Shown here: in pieces, positions 5,585 through 5,665 of the stretch
Layout of the letters: every line of letters begins with the position of its first letter
How positions within the stretch are numbered: position 1 is the stretch's first letter
Source of the DNA: Halobacteriales archaeon
GTDB taxonomy: Archaea > Thermoplasmatota > E2 > JACPAO01 > JAHFTW01
Direction of reading: 5' to 3'
DNA: 5,665 nucleotides
Assembly: GCA_020201445.1 (NCBI GenBank)
Contig: JAIVGU010000136.1
Location: 1 to 5,665 of the forward strand
Position numbers and translations under genes: made by a program
Notes under the pieces: generated by a model
What the model saw: the letters and a program-made list of their open reading frames with translations, nothing else
What the model was told of the DNA's origin: nothing
The model's database searches: none

Positions 5585-5665
5585 GTGCGCCCCCGCGTGG
5601 CCCCCGCGCCCCGCCCGCCCCGCCGCCCCGCCCTCCTCGTCGTGCTGGACGGCTTCGCATGGGGC
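5585..5665 (+). CDS. gpmI: Probable 2,3-bisphosphoglycerate-independent phosphoglycerate mutase, 3' end missing
   Basis: Only 27 codons are in the window. After a Pro/Arg/Ala-rich leader they read RPALLVVLDGFAWG, matching the first strand of cofactor-independent phosphoglycerate mutases, where the Asp of LDG(F/W) is a metal ligand of the alkaline-phosphatase fold. This enzyme interconverts 3- and 2-phosphoglycerate in glycolysis and gluconeogenesis. The start may be GTG 5585 or GTG 5597; the family usually begins only a few residues before this strand, which favours 5597. Another alkaline-phosphatase superfamily member cannot be excluded from so short a piece. The GC-extreme leader sits 13 bases after the preceding lipoprotein stop. 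Confidence 0.65.
   Translation, partial: MRPRVAPAPRPPRRPALLVVLDGFAWG
5590..5633 (-). other. C-rich tract with G-quadruplex potential on the minus strand
   Basis: The plus strand carries C runs of four or five at 5590-5594, 5601-5605, 5609-5612, 5618-5621 and 5626-5629, separated by three to six bases, plus runs of three at 5614-5616 and 5631-5633. The minus strand, which is the template for the downstream gene, therefore fits a G-quadruplex pattern with runs of at least four G. The tract covers the first codons of the probable phosphoglycerate mutase. Confidence 0.5.

Noticed and set aside
1..5665. CRISPR arrays, insertion sequences, toxin-antitoxin or defence genes
   Set aside because: No regularly spaced repeats, transposase motifs or small paired genes were seen; the only tRNA-associated repeat is the one reported.

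Overview
The window looks like a piece of an archaeal chromosome with very high GC. The tRNA-Gln has an A1-U72 pair and no encoded CCA, which is the archaeal type. A ThpR-type RNA cyclic phosphodiesterase is present, and three predicted exported proteins (two clear lipoproteins) carry no known catalytic motif. A high-GC member of the Thermoplasmatota would fit the small C-terminal extension on the ABC-F protein and the style of the secreted proteins. That placement is inference from family resemblance, not from a search.

Layout, left to right. (1) 2-1309 (+): the C-terminal two thirds of an ABC-F ATPase, cut by the left edge. (2) 1310-1707: about 400 bases without a credible gene. It is less GC-rich in places than the coding DNA and holds several good stem-loops, including one closed by a GGAA tetraloop. 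It may be an unrecognised structured RNA. (3) 1708-1780 (+): tRNA-Gln(UUG), followed 50 bp downstream by a degenerate copy of its 3' half. (4) 1873-2901 (+): a 342-residue lipoprotein of unknown function. (5) 2932-3964 (-): a convergent, Cys-rich exported protein whose 3' end is reachable only through a +1 frameshift near 3052. (6) 4032-4598 (+): thpR, divergent from (5), with a perfect 9-bp inverted repeat in the shared 67-bp promoter gap. (7) 4651-5571 (+): a lipoprotein with a carboxypeptidase-regulatory-like domain, preceded by a hairpin plus T7 tract that could end thpR and start this gene. (8) 5585-end (+): the start of a probable cofactor-independent phosphoglycerate mutase, cut by the right edge, in an extremely C-rich stretch.

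The genes do not form one pathway. The housekeeping items (ABC-F translation factor, tRNA-Gln, ThpR, phosphoglycerate mutase) are interspersed with three unrelated-looking cell-surface proteins. No mobile element, CRISPR array, defence system or biosynthetic cluster is visible. The parts most worth a second look are the structured gap at 1310-1707, the tRNA 3'-half repeat, the operator-like repeat at 3970-4002 and the frameshift at 3052.
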